A stretch of 32,992 bases of DNA from Polytrichum commune (taxonomy: Eukaryota > Streptophyta > Polytrichopsida > Polytrichales > Polytrichaceae): assembly GCA_950295325.1 (NCBI GenBank), contig CATNTY010000043.1, positions 1 to 32,992 of the forward strand, given 5' to 3'. This document shows, piece after piece, positions 11,985 to 21,557 of this stretch (position 1 is the stretch's first letter; each line of letters starts with the position of its first letter). A program made the position numbers and the translations under genes. The notes beneath the pieces are model-generated. The model was given only the letters and a program-made list of their open reading frames with translations, ran no database searches and was not told the DNA's origin.

Positions 11985-12825
11985 GACGTAACCACATTCA
12001 AGTCCCTGTCTTATGCAATCACACTGGGTCCCCAATCATCTTGGGTCTTCCACAAATGGAGAGGAAGAAGAAGAAGAAGAAGAAGAAGAAGAAGAAAGCA
12101 CGCACTCAACAATAATAACTTATACGTACGTATCTTATCGTGTCATTCACTTTCTGCAAAACAATAAGTTAAGGTGACCTCAAAGCGGACGCTTCTCCAT
12201 GAGGAGAGAACGTAGGCTCTAGAAGGTAAATTTCATTCAATTCTCTGTCCTATGCAACTCACTCTGCAATCAATTATCGAAGATGCCATAAATGTTTTCT
12301 GTCATTTGCTTTCTACTAAATACAAAAGAAGACTCGATAATTGATGCACATGTGATGTTTGGAAATCGGGAGCTGCTGGCCTGGCCAGCCAGCAGAAGGT
12401 GCATGGGTTTGGGGTCGAAAATAATAAGGTATCAACAAAGCTCGTTTCCTTATCTGTTGCAGTTAATTCCTTGTCATCGATCATCTTCGGACTTTCACAA
12501 GTGGAGAACCCTAAACCACCCATCGCCTCAAGATGCCCATTGCCCTAAATCTACATGTCAAGTCTTAATTTCACTTTTCCAGAAAGTCTCGAGTAAAGAC
12601 CGAAGCTAAGCCTTAAATAAACCAGTATGAGAATTAGGGCGAAGAAAATAATGTCATCTTTGTCATGATATCTTTTGTAATATTACAGTGCCATCAATCA
12701 ATCAACATAAAAAGTTCAGTCACTTGATCATGAGCTTCCGCAAATGGAGAACAGAGGGACCAAGATGCCAAACTCATTCAGTGACGTCAATTACTTTCTT
12801 CGAAAAGTGGTCAAGAAGGTGCAAA
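11985..12825. repeat. Degenerate tandem repeat, about 225-bp unit, four copies
   Basis: A similar series of blocks recurs starting near 11989, 12229, 12436 and 12670: a C/T-rich block with CTGTC.TATGCAA.., an ATCAT-type block, and CTT.C.CAA.TGGAGA (12048, 12495, 12732). A block like CA.TTACTTTCT closes three of the units. The spacing is 207-240 bases and the copies are strongly diverged. Confidence 0.4.
12064..12097. repeat. (GAA)n microsatellite
   Basis: About eleven GAA units. Confidence 0.9.
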
Positions 12826-13173
12826 ATGAAACAAACATGAGGGCAAGCCCACTCATCATCTGCATCTGCATTTGCACTTAACTTTTTCATATGCAAGAGA
12901 GTGAGTTCCCCGTGCATGCATCCCGAGTATTTGGATGAGATATACCATGTGTGACAAACACCTTCACTATATATGAAAGTACTTTAACTTTCACATGCTT
13001 CATCATGACCAACCTGCAATTCATGTGAACTTTCAAGTAACTTCACTTCACCTTCTCCAATTACACAACTCCTCAAAAGGTAACCTTGTGCACCATATTT
13101 ATGATGTAAATTATTCCTGCAATATGTTTCACCTCCTTGTTTATGAAGAAGGTGAGTTTTGTAGATCAACGTT
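12826..13173. other. Intergenic, no feature recognised
   Basis: Nothing beyond short chance frames. Confidence 0.35.
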
Positions 13174-13283
13174 TGTGGAGATTTTTGGGCATTAATGGTC
13201 GAGATCCCAATGTTTTGCATATCCACTGGTCATATGTTGACATCTTTTAGTTTTCTTTATCAAATAGAAGAATAGTCTATATA
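13174..13283 (+). repeat. Dispersed repeat (relative at 31677-31790)
   Basis: Shares GGAGATTTTTGGGCAT (13177), GTCGAGATC, CATAT.TTGACATCTT and TTTATTAAAT-like blocks in the same order with 31677-31790. The family is unknown. The copies fall in two separate intergenic regions, so this is a dispersed element. Confidence 0.55.
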
Positions 13284-13325
13284 CTATCAGACAAACATTT
13301 TGGGATATTAAACTCCGGGGAGTAG

Positions 13326-13352
13326 GACAATAATTTTGGGACGGAGGGAGTA
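13326..13352. mobile_element. Stowaway-type MITE, right end only
   Basis: GACAATAATTTTGGGACGGA followed by GGGAG and TA. Read on the minus strand this is TA-CTCCCTCCGTCCCAAAAT..., the terminal repeat of Tc1/mariner-related Stowaway elements with its TA target. No matching left end is found within the preceding several hundred bases. A weaker echo (CATTTTGGGAT...CTCCGGGGAGTA) lies at about 13293-13324, so the element is truncated or rearranged. Confidence 0.6.
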
Positions 13353-13474
13353 CATGTTAGTTTATGAAGAATACATGCATAGTTACCCACCACCGACGGC
13401 ATACCAAGACTCATGCACTATTTTTTGGACATCTCACATGTCTAGATTTAGTTAAACATATGTGAAATAAGTAT

Positions 13475-14740
13475 GGTGGGCTAGGGCTAGTGGATCTAGA
13501 GGCCGCCAAGACCATCCTCTTAAGAAAGTGGATTGTGAAGGTCATATAACCTAGCGAATTCAATCTTCAACTCATGCTTAGGTACATATTGACCATATTT
13601 AATCCTAAAAGAGGAAGAAATTTGGGAGGTTAGTCTTCATAGGTTCACTACTAAGCAACACCAATGCTTCTCCATGTCTAAGGTTTGGGAGCACATTGGT
13701 AAAACTTGGAAAATTATGGTAAAAAATACTTAACAAATTCCCTCTCACACCCTTATGGAATTACTCCATTCAAACATTTGGTGGCATATTGAGCTTGAAC
13801 TCATTGGCAACAATTTCTCCTATGCCAGGGCCCATGAGCTTTACTACAAGGGTATTCAATGCACATATGACATTTGGAATAGTGAGGACTAGAATTTCTT
13901 CATGTGGGATGAGGTTTTTACCTTGCCCCGATTGGGATGACTAGATCACGCTTATGACCAACAATTTAGCTCACTTGTTGGACGAGGATCCGGACATCAC
14001 ACTCCCCGGTCAATGGATAGGGCTTTATAGAGATAGGAGCCAGACCTAGCTTCATAGTGTGATGCTCAACCGCCTTCACCATGTCTTGCATCCATCACTA
14101 CATTTCTCCATGCCTCTCCAATTAAATGCTTCACAGTAGGAACTCATTCCCAATGCCTTAATAAATGAGAGAACCCCATGACCGACATGATTGGATTTCT
14201 TCACGAGGTCAAAAGTTGTTAATACCACTAGAGGGCGAAAGAAAGATGAAATCTCATTTCTCCATAGCAAAACAACCACTCTTAATTGGGACACACATCA
14301 TTGGAGATGGATGGAGAGGTTGCACCTTCTTGATCACACCACGAAGTTTGGTAGAGGCTTTGTCATCGACCAAACTGCATGGACTACTCCGGCAACAAAC
14401 AAATGGCAAGGCTACCTCCCCGGGGAACTACAAGTTCTATTAGTCACAAATTTGGGATCCTCTCTAGTCAAGCCCTACCCTGAATACTCAACCCTCCTGG
14501 TCGCTGTTGGTTCTTGAATGTATCCATATGATTAGAGAGTCCATACTCAAGCACAATATGCCGGCAAGGGAGCAAACTTCATGTGGTCCATCGAGGACAA
14601 GGTGGCCGCGGCCAACAAATGGAGGACTTGTATTGCACCACCTCCGTCTCAAAGCAATTAATTTTTTTGCCTTCCAAAATCAAAGGAATCGGTCCAAACC
14701 ACTTTAAGCTCAGGCAATGAGGTTCCTAGGACATCCCCAT
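13475..14740 (+). pseudogene. LINE polymerase C-terminal region (relic D)
   Basis: GGLGLVDLEAAKT at 13475 matches the GGLGL-D motif that follows the polymerase core in plant LINEs. Further on, NTTRGRKKDEISF, NWDTHHWRWME (about 14284), TTKFGR and KWQGYLPG (14401-14424) are in one frame. GKGANFMWSI, KWRTCIAPP and FFCLPKSKESV follow in others (about 14565-14690). The same order is continued by the fragment at 1030-1545, so the two are different parts of similar elements. Many frameshifts and stops. At about 14740 it changes abruptly into an upstream part of a second LINE. Confidence 0.6.
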
Positions 14741-15590
14741 TCAAATGGAATGTTTCACATTTGCAAGGAGAGGTCAACAATCAACTTAGGGAGAGATGCA
14801 TGGGACATGCTCCTGGAGGAAGCTTTTACTTGTAAAAATAAATTATGGCACATGTCAAGATTCTATAGACAACTTAGTAACCAACATGCTAATGTCTATA
14901 GGAAAGAAGAAGTAGACACGAGGGCTACGCTTGAAGTGGCCACTGCAAACCTACATGAAGATATCTATAACATTCACAAACATGGAGAGGTTAGTGAACT
15001 TAAAAGGTCTTTAGACACATCGAGACTAGAAAGTCTAGGGGTGCAACAATGAGGTCAAGGGTTAAATGGAGTATAGTGGGAGACAAATGCATTGTGGAAT
15101 TTTTTAAGATGGTTCGTCAAAAGAATTATGTTATTATTATTATTTATGGACCGAGGGACATTCATGGGAGGAAGTTCCCCAAGAGAGAAGATTTGGATAG
15201 AATTTGCCATGATTTTCATCAAAATCTTTACAAGCAAAAGGAAATTTTAGAGAAAGCCTTTCACAAGGCCTTTGAGGCTTTCAAATTACTTTTACCGAAG
15301 CTATGATTGACTAATTATCAAAGAAAGTACACAGAGAGAACTTTCAACAACATTAGACTCTATGGCTGAAGAGAAAGGTCTAGGTCATGTTGTGATCCCC
15401 TATGAGTTTTTCCAACAACTTTGGCCAACCCTTGGCTTTGATTTCCACTGGATGATTCTTAAAAATACAAAATTGGTTGCGTTCCACAAAGGGGTGACTA
15501 GAGGGCTCCTCAGTTGTATCCCAAAGGAAGGAGACAACAAGGACCTTAATCATTGGCGACCAAGGATTTGCGTTAGTGAATAGTGCCAAG
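14741..15590 (+). pseudogene. LINE polymerase N-terminal region (relic E)
   Basis: The frame at 14717-15052 contains ATLEVATANLHEDIYN. The next frame has RSRVKWSIVGDKC and REDLDRICHDFHQNLYKQKE (15049-15306). The frame at 15362-15583 contains IPYEFFQQLWPTLGFDF and GLLSCIPKEGDNKDLNHWRP (15503-15562). The last is the first conserved block of LINE reverse transcriptases (G-x-I-x-L-I-P-K-x-G-D ... W-R-P). The palm motif YADD and everything after WRP is missing. This is a truncated, frameshifted copy lying directly behind relic D in the same orientation. Confidence 0.7.
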
Positions 15591-15625
15591 TGCCGATACA
15601 TTTAATGAATAGTGCCAAGTGTTGA
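15575..15625. repeat. 29-bp tandem duplication
   Basis: TGAATAGTGCCAAGTG occurs at 15577 and 15606, at the break point where relic E ends. Confidence 0.7.
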
Positions 15626-15971
15626 GATGAATGATGATTTCTGGTCTTAGATCTAGGATCTTTTGGTGGCACTAATTCATAACGTGAAGTAATTCAATAT
15701 CACCTTCGCTAATTTCTCACACTCCCTAATTGTTGTGTATAGTGTAGTGATGAGGTTACTTTTTTTTTTGATAGCAACCAATGAAAATAACACACCAAAT
15801 AACTATCAAGTATCTCACATACCCTGTTCTAAACAAACATATTACAACCCCCTCCCCCAATAGGGGCATTCGATATGTCAACACAACACTCAAAATTTAG
15901 AACCCACCTACTTCAAAGTAGACAGTATACCCCATCATGCACCAAAGAGGCTCTTGAACGCAACAAGACCA

Positions 15972-16180
15972 GGGTCCGAGATGACCTTAAACTACCGGAT
16001 GATGGTGGAGAGATACCCAAATCTCAAGGAAGAGGTTGGCGGTTCGAATCCCGGCTGTGAAATCTCCTCTCTACTTGATGAAAAACTTTCCAGGTGATCA
16101 ACTGCATCCTGTGCTTTGGCATTGGCTTGTCGGCCTTCTATCTCACTAAAATTTTTTTTTTAAAAAAAAAAAAAAAAAAA
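15972..16180 (+). mobile_element. tRNA-derived SINE with poly(A) tail and target duplication
   Basis: An A-box-like TGGTGGAGAGA (16003-16013) and a perfect B box GTTCGAATC (16042-16050) are 39 bases apart. The body ends TTGGCTTGTCGGCCTTCTAT, CTCACTAAAA, a T run and 19 A (16162-16180). The flanks CGCAACAAGACCA (15959-15971) and CGCAACAAAACCA (16181-16193) form a 13-bp target-site duplication with one mismatch. All hallmarks of a retroposed Pol III transcript are present. It encodes no protein and would depend on a LINE partner. Family name unknown to me. Confidence 0.8.
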
Positions 16181-16193
16181 CGCAACAAAACCA

Positions 16194-17069
16194 AGAAAAT
16201 CAGAATTCACGTCGGTAATAATGCCAATGTTAGTGATTCTTTTTCTTATGCAAGGATCCCCTCTTGCCCATATTACCAGGAAATAGTCACAGTAGTAGCG
16301 TTTGTAGAGCCGCTTGTTGAGGACTTTGTGGGTTTACAATTAAACTTGTGCATGCCAATTAATTGCACCAAATCATGATCCCCACAGGTGTCTTGAAATT
16401 TTCCCATGGATTTTTGGCCGCTGGACGATTTCCAGAAAAGTGGGCGGGATTAATATCCGGTTCTTTTGTTGCTGTGACTCACCACAATTGCAGCTAAATA
16501 TTAACTGCCGGCCATGTGGTGAGGCCTTTGATCAGGTCTTCAGTTATGATGACACAACACAACTTCAATGATGTTAATCAATAAAAAGTAACAAGATAGT
16601 TTGGTGAGTCGGAGGGTTCGAAGTTGGCCCACTCAGCAATGGACGAACATGTTACAATGTGATGGGCCTCGGAGTATGTTTCTAGGGTTTGAGTGGGCCT
16701 GAGGTGGCATCGATCCGGGAAGCTACGAGTCCAAGTGCGGATAATGCACTTGAGTGCCAAATTATTATTATACCGCAGCTTTTTTTTATAGCCTTCAATG
16801 GGTTCATTAATCAAGGTTTTGGAAATTAGTCATTAATTGTGCTCTTTCTAGAGCCTATACTCTAGGTGAGGAGAGAGGTTCTTCTCATCCACATCTTCTC
16901 ATTCAGAACTTAGCATACTGACGTTATTACTTATCCTCGTTCAATGAAGTCCCCCTTCGGTCTCTTTGCCGAAAAGTCGTATACCTAGGTATCATATTCA
17001 GTGTAGCTATGGAGAGAGATGAGTTTTGTGGCCTCTATGTAGAGTCACTCATTGCGAAGGTGAAAACGT
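16194..17069. other. Intergenic, no clear feature
   Basis: A somewhat GC-richer stretch at 16600-16750 holds a TTCGAA motif reminiscent of a B box, but without a partner A box. Nothing else recognised. Confidence 0.35.
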
Positions 17070-17160
17070 AGTGATTTATCTCGCTTGAAATTATCTAGAA
17101 GTGCGAAATTATCTCGCTCAATATTATGTAGTGCGAATTACCTTGCGCATCAGCGAACGA
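17070..17160. repeat. Short tandem repeat, about 31-bp unit, three copies
   Basis: Units begin GTGATTTATCTCGCT, GTGCGAAATTATCTCGCT and GTGCGAATTACCTTGCGC. Each carries an A/T-rich second half. Confidence 0.55.
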
Positions 17161-17370
17161 GCGAGTGGCAGGACAGATGCGACCAGTCGATGACATTGTT
17201 GTAAAGTTATTTAAAAATTCACCCCTCCTGGTGGGAGCCTCTGACTGGCCTCACCACCAGCTTGTGTGGGGAGGCTATAAGTAAGTGCCAAAAGAATGGG
17301 GTGTTTGGATATCAAGCCTAAGTATTGATGACCCTCTTCAGTTGCACGATTTAAGGATTGTTGTGTATGC

Positions 17371-17595
17371 TAATATGTGCAATTAGGTTGCCTGACTCTA
17401 ATTTATTGATATTCCACAGTATTTTTGATATTTTTTACTACAATAACATTATAAATGAAATATGTTCTCACTGTGGTTGCCACGTGGGTTGATAAACAAA
17501 GCTATGAGTATTCGTAATTTGATTTTGAGCAATGGTAATTTGCATGGGTAAAGAGGTGACTTATTTGCAAAGGCAACCTATTAATTGCACATATC
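17371..17595. mobile_element. Inverted-repeat element (MITE-like), copy 2
   Basis: TAATATGTGCAATTAGGTTGCC at 17371-17392 pairs with GGCAACCTA-TTAATTGCACATATCA at 17572-17595 apart from a small insertion. Internal blocks match copy 1 at 3892-4571, but this copy is only about 225 bp, so one has lost or gained internal sequence. Confidence 0.6.
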
Positions 17596-18075
17596 ATTGT
17601 AGTTCATTAGAATGATTTTAACTTGTGTTCCAGATTTCCAAAGGCTACCAATTCCACTCATGTATGTGGGTTTTATTTGATTCATTTTTCATGTTCTCCA
17701 GCTTCCACGAATTAGATTTCCACTACAAAACACGTGTATCATTTGCAAATCTACTATGAAAAATATGGGAAAAAATGGATTGAAAATCTAACCTCCCTTG
17801 ATGTGGTAATGGCTTATTGGAAGTACAAGTGTGTTTGTTAGGTCCTCCCAATTGTGTTCACTATTCAATGTCAAGTAGTTATGATATTTGAAGGCATAGT
17901 CCAATCTCTTTTAAACATGTGTCTTTATGATGTTTGCTCTTTGATCCTCACCAAATCACATACCAATTAAATATATAGGGGTCCAATCAAGAAAACAAGC
18001 CACTTAAGGCCCAACCCTAAACATGTCCGTCATGGTCCATGAGCCATGAGGAGTGCCGACTCTACTGAAAACTTG
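17596..18075. other. Intergenic, no feature recognised
   Basis: Nothing seen apart from the few bases of similarity that follow the copy-2 right repeat. Confidence 0.35.
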
Positions 18076-18428
18076 GGGCCAGTTCACACTATGCCCAAGT
18101 CGAGAGGAGAAGCGTCACTTTTCTGGACCAAACTATGTCGAGAGGAGAAGCTATATTCAGATTTTGAATATTTTAATGAAAAAAAAGATCGGCCTCTCGA
18201 CGGAAGTTTGGGTCGAGCATTTTGCTCAACCCAAACTTGGCTTGAGAGGCCGAACTCTTGGCGCCATAACTTCCTAAAAGTACTGCCACCTAGGCTCTTT
18301 TGGAGGCGACGTCCTTTGGACTTCGGCCTCTAGTGTGAAGGCCGAGAGGACGGACTTTGGACATTTATGCATTTTCATTGGTCCAAACGCTTCTCCTCTC
18401 AAAGTTTGGCCATAGTGTGAACCGGCCC
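18076..18428. mobile_element. Fold-back MITE with 3-bp TTR target (Harbinger-like)
   Basis: The left end GGGCCAGTTCACACTATGCC and the right end (complement GGGCCGGTTCACACTATGGC) are inverted repeats continuing through GAGAGGAGAAGCGT, about 40 bp in all. Flanks are TTG (18073-18075) and TTA (18429-18431), compatible with a 3-bp TTA duplication carrying one change, as in PIF/Harbinger elements. The interior has a second long hairpin (18189-18253), a smaller one (about 18308-18353) and repeated GTCGAGAGGAGAAG near the left end. No protein is encoded. Confidence 0.65.
18189..18253. repeat. 31-bp stem, 3-nt loop inverted repeat inside the MITE
   Basis: Arms 18189-18219 and 18223-18253 are complementary at about 26 of 31 positions around a TTT loop. 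A transcript would fold into a long hairpin. Confidence 0.75.
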
Positions 18429-18559
18429 TTACTCCCTACAATAAGGTTTATAATTACTTGGTCAATTTTAGGGTTGTTATTTCTCATAATTGTAATGAAA
18501 CACATTTTTTGTCCGTTTTGAAATGAATAGAAACATTCGTTTCGATTGGTGTTTTGAAA

Positions 18560-19480
18560 CAAGAGTATGGGTTTAGGGTTTCGAATTTTGTTGAGGTTGT
18601 GCATGTGTTGCTCCTATGTTTCCTAGGTGAAGGACAAATTAACATCGAGATGGAGTTGGCTCCAACATCCTCTGCATATGGTATCTCAAATATTGCACCC
18701 ATTGTGGAGTTTGAATTTAGCATTATTTCCCCTCTTCTACAAGATGGATGGAGTGCATATTTGGATATGGTATGTGTTGATTCTATTATGAAGAATGAGC
18801 TGGAAGATTCTCTTCTAAAGTGTTTACACAAAGAAAGACATTTTTCTAGAGGAGAAGCTATTTTGAGAGAACCAACATTGAGACGTGTTTCTTGGTGGGA
18901 AAAGTATGGGAAACAAATGCTACATTTACAGCATATATACGGCATTACATGTGTTATCATAAGATTGTTGTTCCTTTGTGAGTGAGTAGAATTGGACGAC
19001 CTTCAACTTGGTACAAACTAAAAGATGCAACATGTTATCCTTCTCTCAAATGAAAAAGTTGGTTTTTATTCAAACGAACTTGAGGATGTTGGAGAGCATG
19101 GGAATAGATGATGCCATTCACGTACTAAATCTTGATGAAATTGACATTACCAAGGTTCCTTCTTTGTCTTCTCGGTTGGAAAGTAAAGATCATTACTCTT
19201 TCTTGTATGAAGAAAGAGCTTGGCCATCTCAACGTGTGCCATGGAAATGGGAATCTAAGAGTTTGAGTGAAGTTTTGACCATGCAAGCTTCAACAAATGA
19301 ATCTCAATTTCAAGAAATGTCTACTTCAAGCCAAAGTTTTTTCTTGCAATAAGCGATTTGGAAAGCAACACTTATGATGATGATGATGATGATGATTTCA
19401 AAATTGGTAGTCATGATGACCATTTGAGTAGTTAAGATGATTTAATTTCTTATGGTTCACAAGGGTTTGACATTTATGAT
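18560..19480 (+). pseudogene. hAT transposase C-terminal relic
   Basis: A frame at 18554-18985 holds LEDSLLKCLHKERHFSR and VSWWEKYGKQMLHLQH (about 18887). A second frame from about 18970 holds NWTTFNLVQTKRCN and MLSFSQMKKLVFIQTNLRML, then IDITKVPSLSSRLESKDHYSFLYEERAW (19008-19352, cited here in parts). WW-G followed by Q, then NW, then K-R-N-L and KLVF-NLRLL, is the order of the hAT dimerisation domain. The ER of the usual S-ERNWS is eroded (SE-stop-NW). A (GAT)n tract at 19376-19396 encodes an acidic tail in one frame. The N-terminal BED finger and catalytic part are absent. Confidence 0.65.
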
Positions 19481-20263
19481 GACCTCATGCTCATTCTCGC
19501 AAAAAACCATACTTTAGCCTTGTAAGGGCTTTGTACAAATGATGCATTGCAATCCTAGAGCTTATAACATACTCTAGTTTTTTCCCATGAGATTCATGTG
19601 TTTCAAAACGTTTCAACACATTTGGAATACTTTTTTTTCAACATGTTTCATTCATTTTGAAATGCACATTACAACTATATGTTGTCTATGGAATTTGACT
19701 TCACAGTTCACACTTTTTCAATCCCTCCAAATGAGCTTGACTTTACATGGTTGTGTGAACTTTGGACACAAATGCATAAAGACTTGTTGGAGCGGTTACT
19801 AGGCATTTTTCGTTTGGTTATATAAATCATTGCGACTAGATAATCTCTATGTGCCTGCTTGCAATAGTGACCAAGGGTGGAGAGTAAACATGATTGAGGG
19901 TTTCCCATGGTCATGGCCTCTTGGTCTGGAGCCATGATAGAGAGAATTCCACATCACATTTTAAAAGCCTTGGTCATTGGACATAATAGCAAGCAAACAA
20001 TCATCATTAATTTTGTTGAGACAACCTATTTGGGTGGTCTCATCGTTAAACCAAGGGGACCATCAAACAAATTCCAAGATGTTATCAAACTTTGTTAGTT
20101 GTATGCCGCAATGCTTACGGATGTTGGTGTCATTAATACTTGAGTTAGGTTATAATTACAATTTCTTAGTTGCAAACCAGGTAAATACATTCAAAAGCGA
20201 CTTAGCATTCAAAATATACCCCCTACAAGTTTATGATTGACTCAATTGGAGTACATCCCATTC
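19481..20263. other. Transposon debris; module shared with 23030-23160
   Basis: TTGT.TGAACTT.GG.CACAAATGCA (19750) and AATTACAATTTCTTA (20155) recur at 23052 and 23142, where the intervening part is missing. Short frames (63-87 codons) here have no recognised motif. Confidence 0.35.
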
Positions 20264-20264
20264 G

Positions 20265-20287
20265 ACTCTCTCTCTCTCTCTCTCTCT
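20265..20287. repeat. (CT)n microsatellite
   Basis: About eleven CT units. Confidence 0.9.
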
Positions 20288-20355
20288 AAGGTTGCCTATC
20301 TCCTCATTTATAAGTGGCCCCTAGAATTATCTCAGTACTTATACTAGATATTACA

Positions 20356-20490
20356 TTTGCGGTCATGTAATCTAATAACTCTTAGTTATTGTGTTTGTTG
20401 TCATATACATCAGTAACTCTTAAGTTATTGCACCTGCCATCATATAAATCAACAACTTTTAATTATCACATATGATGTCATGAGATCAAT
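20356..20490. repeat. 38-bp minisatellite, about 3.5 diverged units
   Basis: Units start at 20356, 20394, 20433 and 20471 with T.TG..GTCAT. The first three contain a small palindrome around TAACTCTTA.GTTA or its derivative. Confidence 0.65.
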
Positions 20491-20494
20491 CCAA

Positions 20495-20860
20495 ATATGC
20501 CTCAAGGCTTAAATAGGATTAAAGACATCTATGTTGTCATTTAATAAGATGAGATCACTTATGGATGAATATTAGTTGCAACCTAGGCTATAAAGAAACA
20601 ACATGAAGTTCAAAAAATATGCCTCAAGGCTCAATTAGGATCAAAGACATCTATGTTGTCATTTAATAAGATGAGATCACCTATGGATGAATATTAGTTG
20701 CAACCTAGGCTATAAAGAAACAACATGAAGTTCAAAAAATATGCCTCAAGGCTCAATTAGGATCAAAGACATCTATGTTGTCATTTAATAAGATGAGATC
20801 ACTTATGGATGAATATTAGTTGCAACCTAGGCTATAAAGAAACAACATGAAGTTCAAAAT
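20495..20860. repeat. 122-bp tandem triplication, nearly identical units
   Basis: ATATGCCTCAAGGCT starts at 20495, 20617 and 20739, exactly 122 bases apart. Units 2 and 3 differ by about one base (CACCTATGG against CACTTATGG); unit 1 has a few more changes near its start. No spacer-repeat structure and no open frame of note. It directly follows the 38-bp minisatellite. Confidence 0.95.
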
Positions 20861-21133
20861 AGGCTTTGGACCATTTGCTAGATTTCTTATGATTGCAGAC
20901 GACTTTTAGTTTGTATGTGATTTTTTATAAGGGTAAAGAGATAATAGGACCCGAACACATTTATATCTTGCATCTTACCTCATGTAATAAAAAAAGGTGC
21001 ATAAAATAACACCCACCTTGCTCATAGATAGAGAAATGTTAGCATATATGACCATGTTTATACTTGTTGAAGTAAATTAACTTTGTACTACACTAGTTAT
21101 CCCAATTAGTGAGGGAGGGCAAATAGTGCATGT
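20861..21133. other. Intergenic, no feature recognised
   Basis: AT-rich, no motif found. Confidence 0.3.
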
Positions 21134-21141
21134 GGGAAATT

Positions 21142-21549
21142 CACGGGGAGGTCACTCCATTGTCAAGTTGAACACCACATGCAAACAAAGTTTGCTACCC
21201 CTATATTACATGCCATAGATCATTTCAAAATTTATGATATTTTTTTTACATATACATAACCATTGATAGTATCCTTTGTACATTTAAAAAAGATTTAGTC
21301 ATCTTCATTTTTTTTAGTATTCGTTTTAGTTCAATTATGCATCATTCTAGTTAGAAACAATATGTTTTAGAAGAAAAAAAATCATCAAATTTGGTTACCA
21401 TTTTTTACTATGTAATAGATACCCTGTATATCTACTCATGAAAAAAAATTGATAAAATTTTGACCCATTTTGGTGATGCTTTATATTATTTTATATTTTT
21501 TTTTGTTCGCACGTGGTGTTCAACTTGACAATGGAGTGACCTCCCCGTG
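21142..21549. mobile_element. MITE with about 41-bp inverted repeats and exact 8-bp target duplication
   Basis: The left end CACGGGGAGGTCACTCCATT continues TGTCAAGTTGAACACCAC. The right end 21509-21549 is its reverse complement with one mismatch, and weaker pairing continues inward. Flanks are GGGAAATT at 21134-21141 and GGGAAATT at 21550-21557. An 8-bp duplication is normal for hAT; the long inverted repeat is more like Mutator (9 bp, which would need one mismatch). The 408-bp body is AT-rich and non-coding. The conserved ends and duplication imply a fairly recent insertion. Confidence 0.9.
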
Positions 21550-21557
21550 GGGAAATT

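Noticed and set aside
16600-16750. Possible additional tRNA-like element around TTCGAA
   Set aside because: The B-box match is imperfect on both strands and no A box lies at a suitable distance.
20495-20860. Regular repeats that could suggest a CRISPR-like array
   Set aside because: Units are contiguous 122-bp tandem copies without spacers; this is a plant minisatellite.
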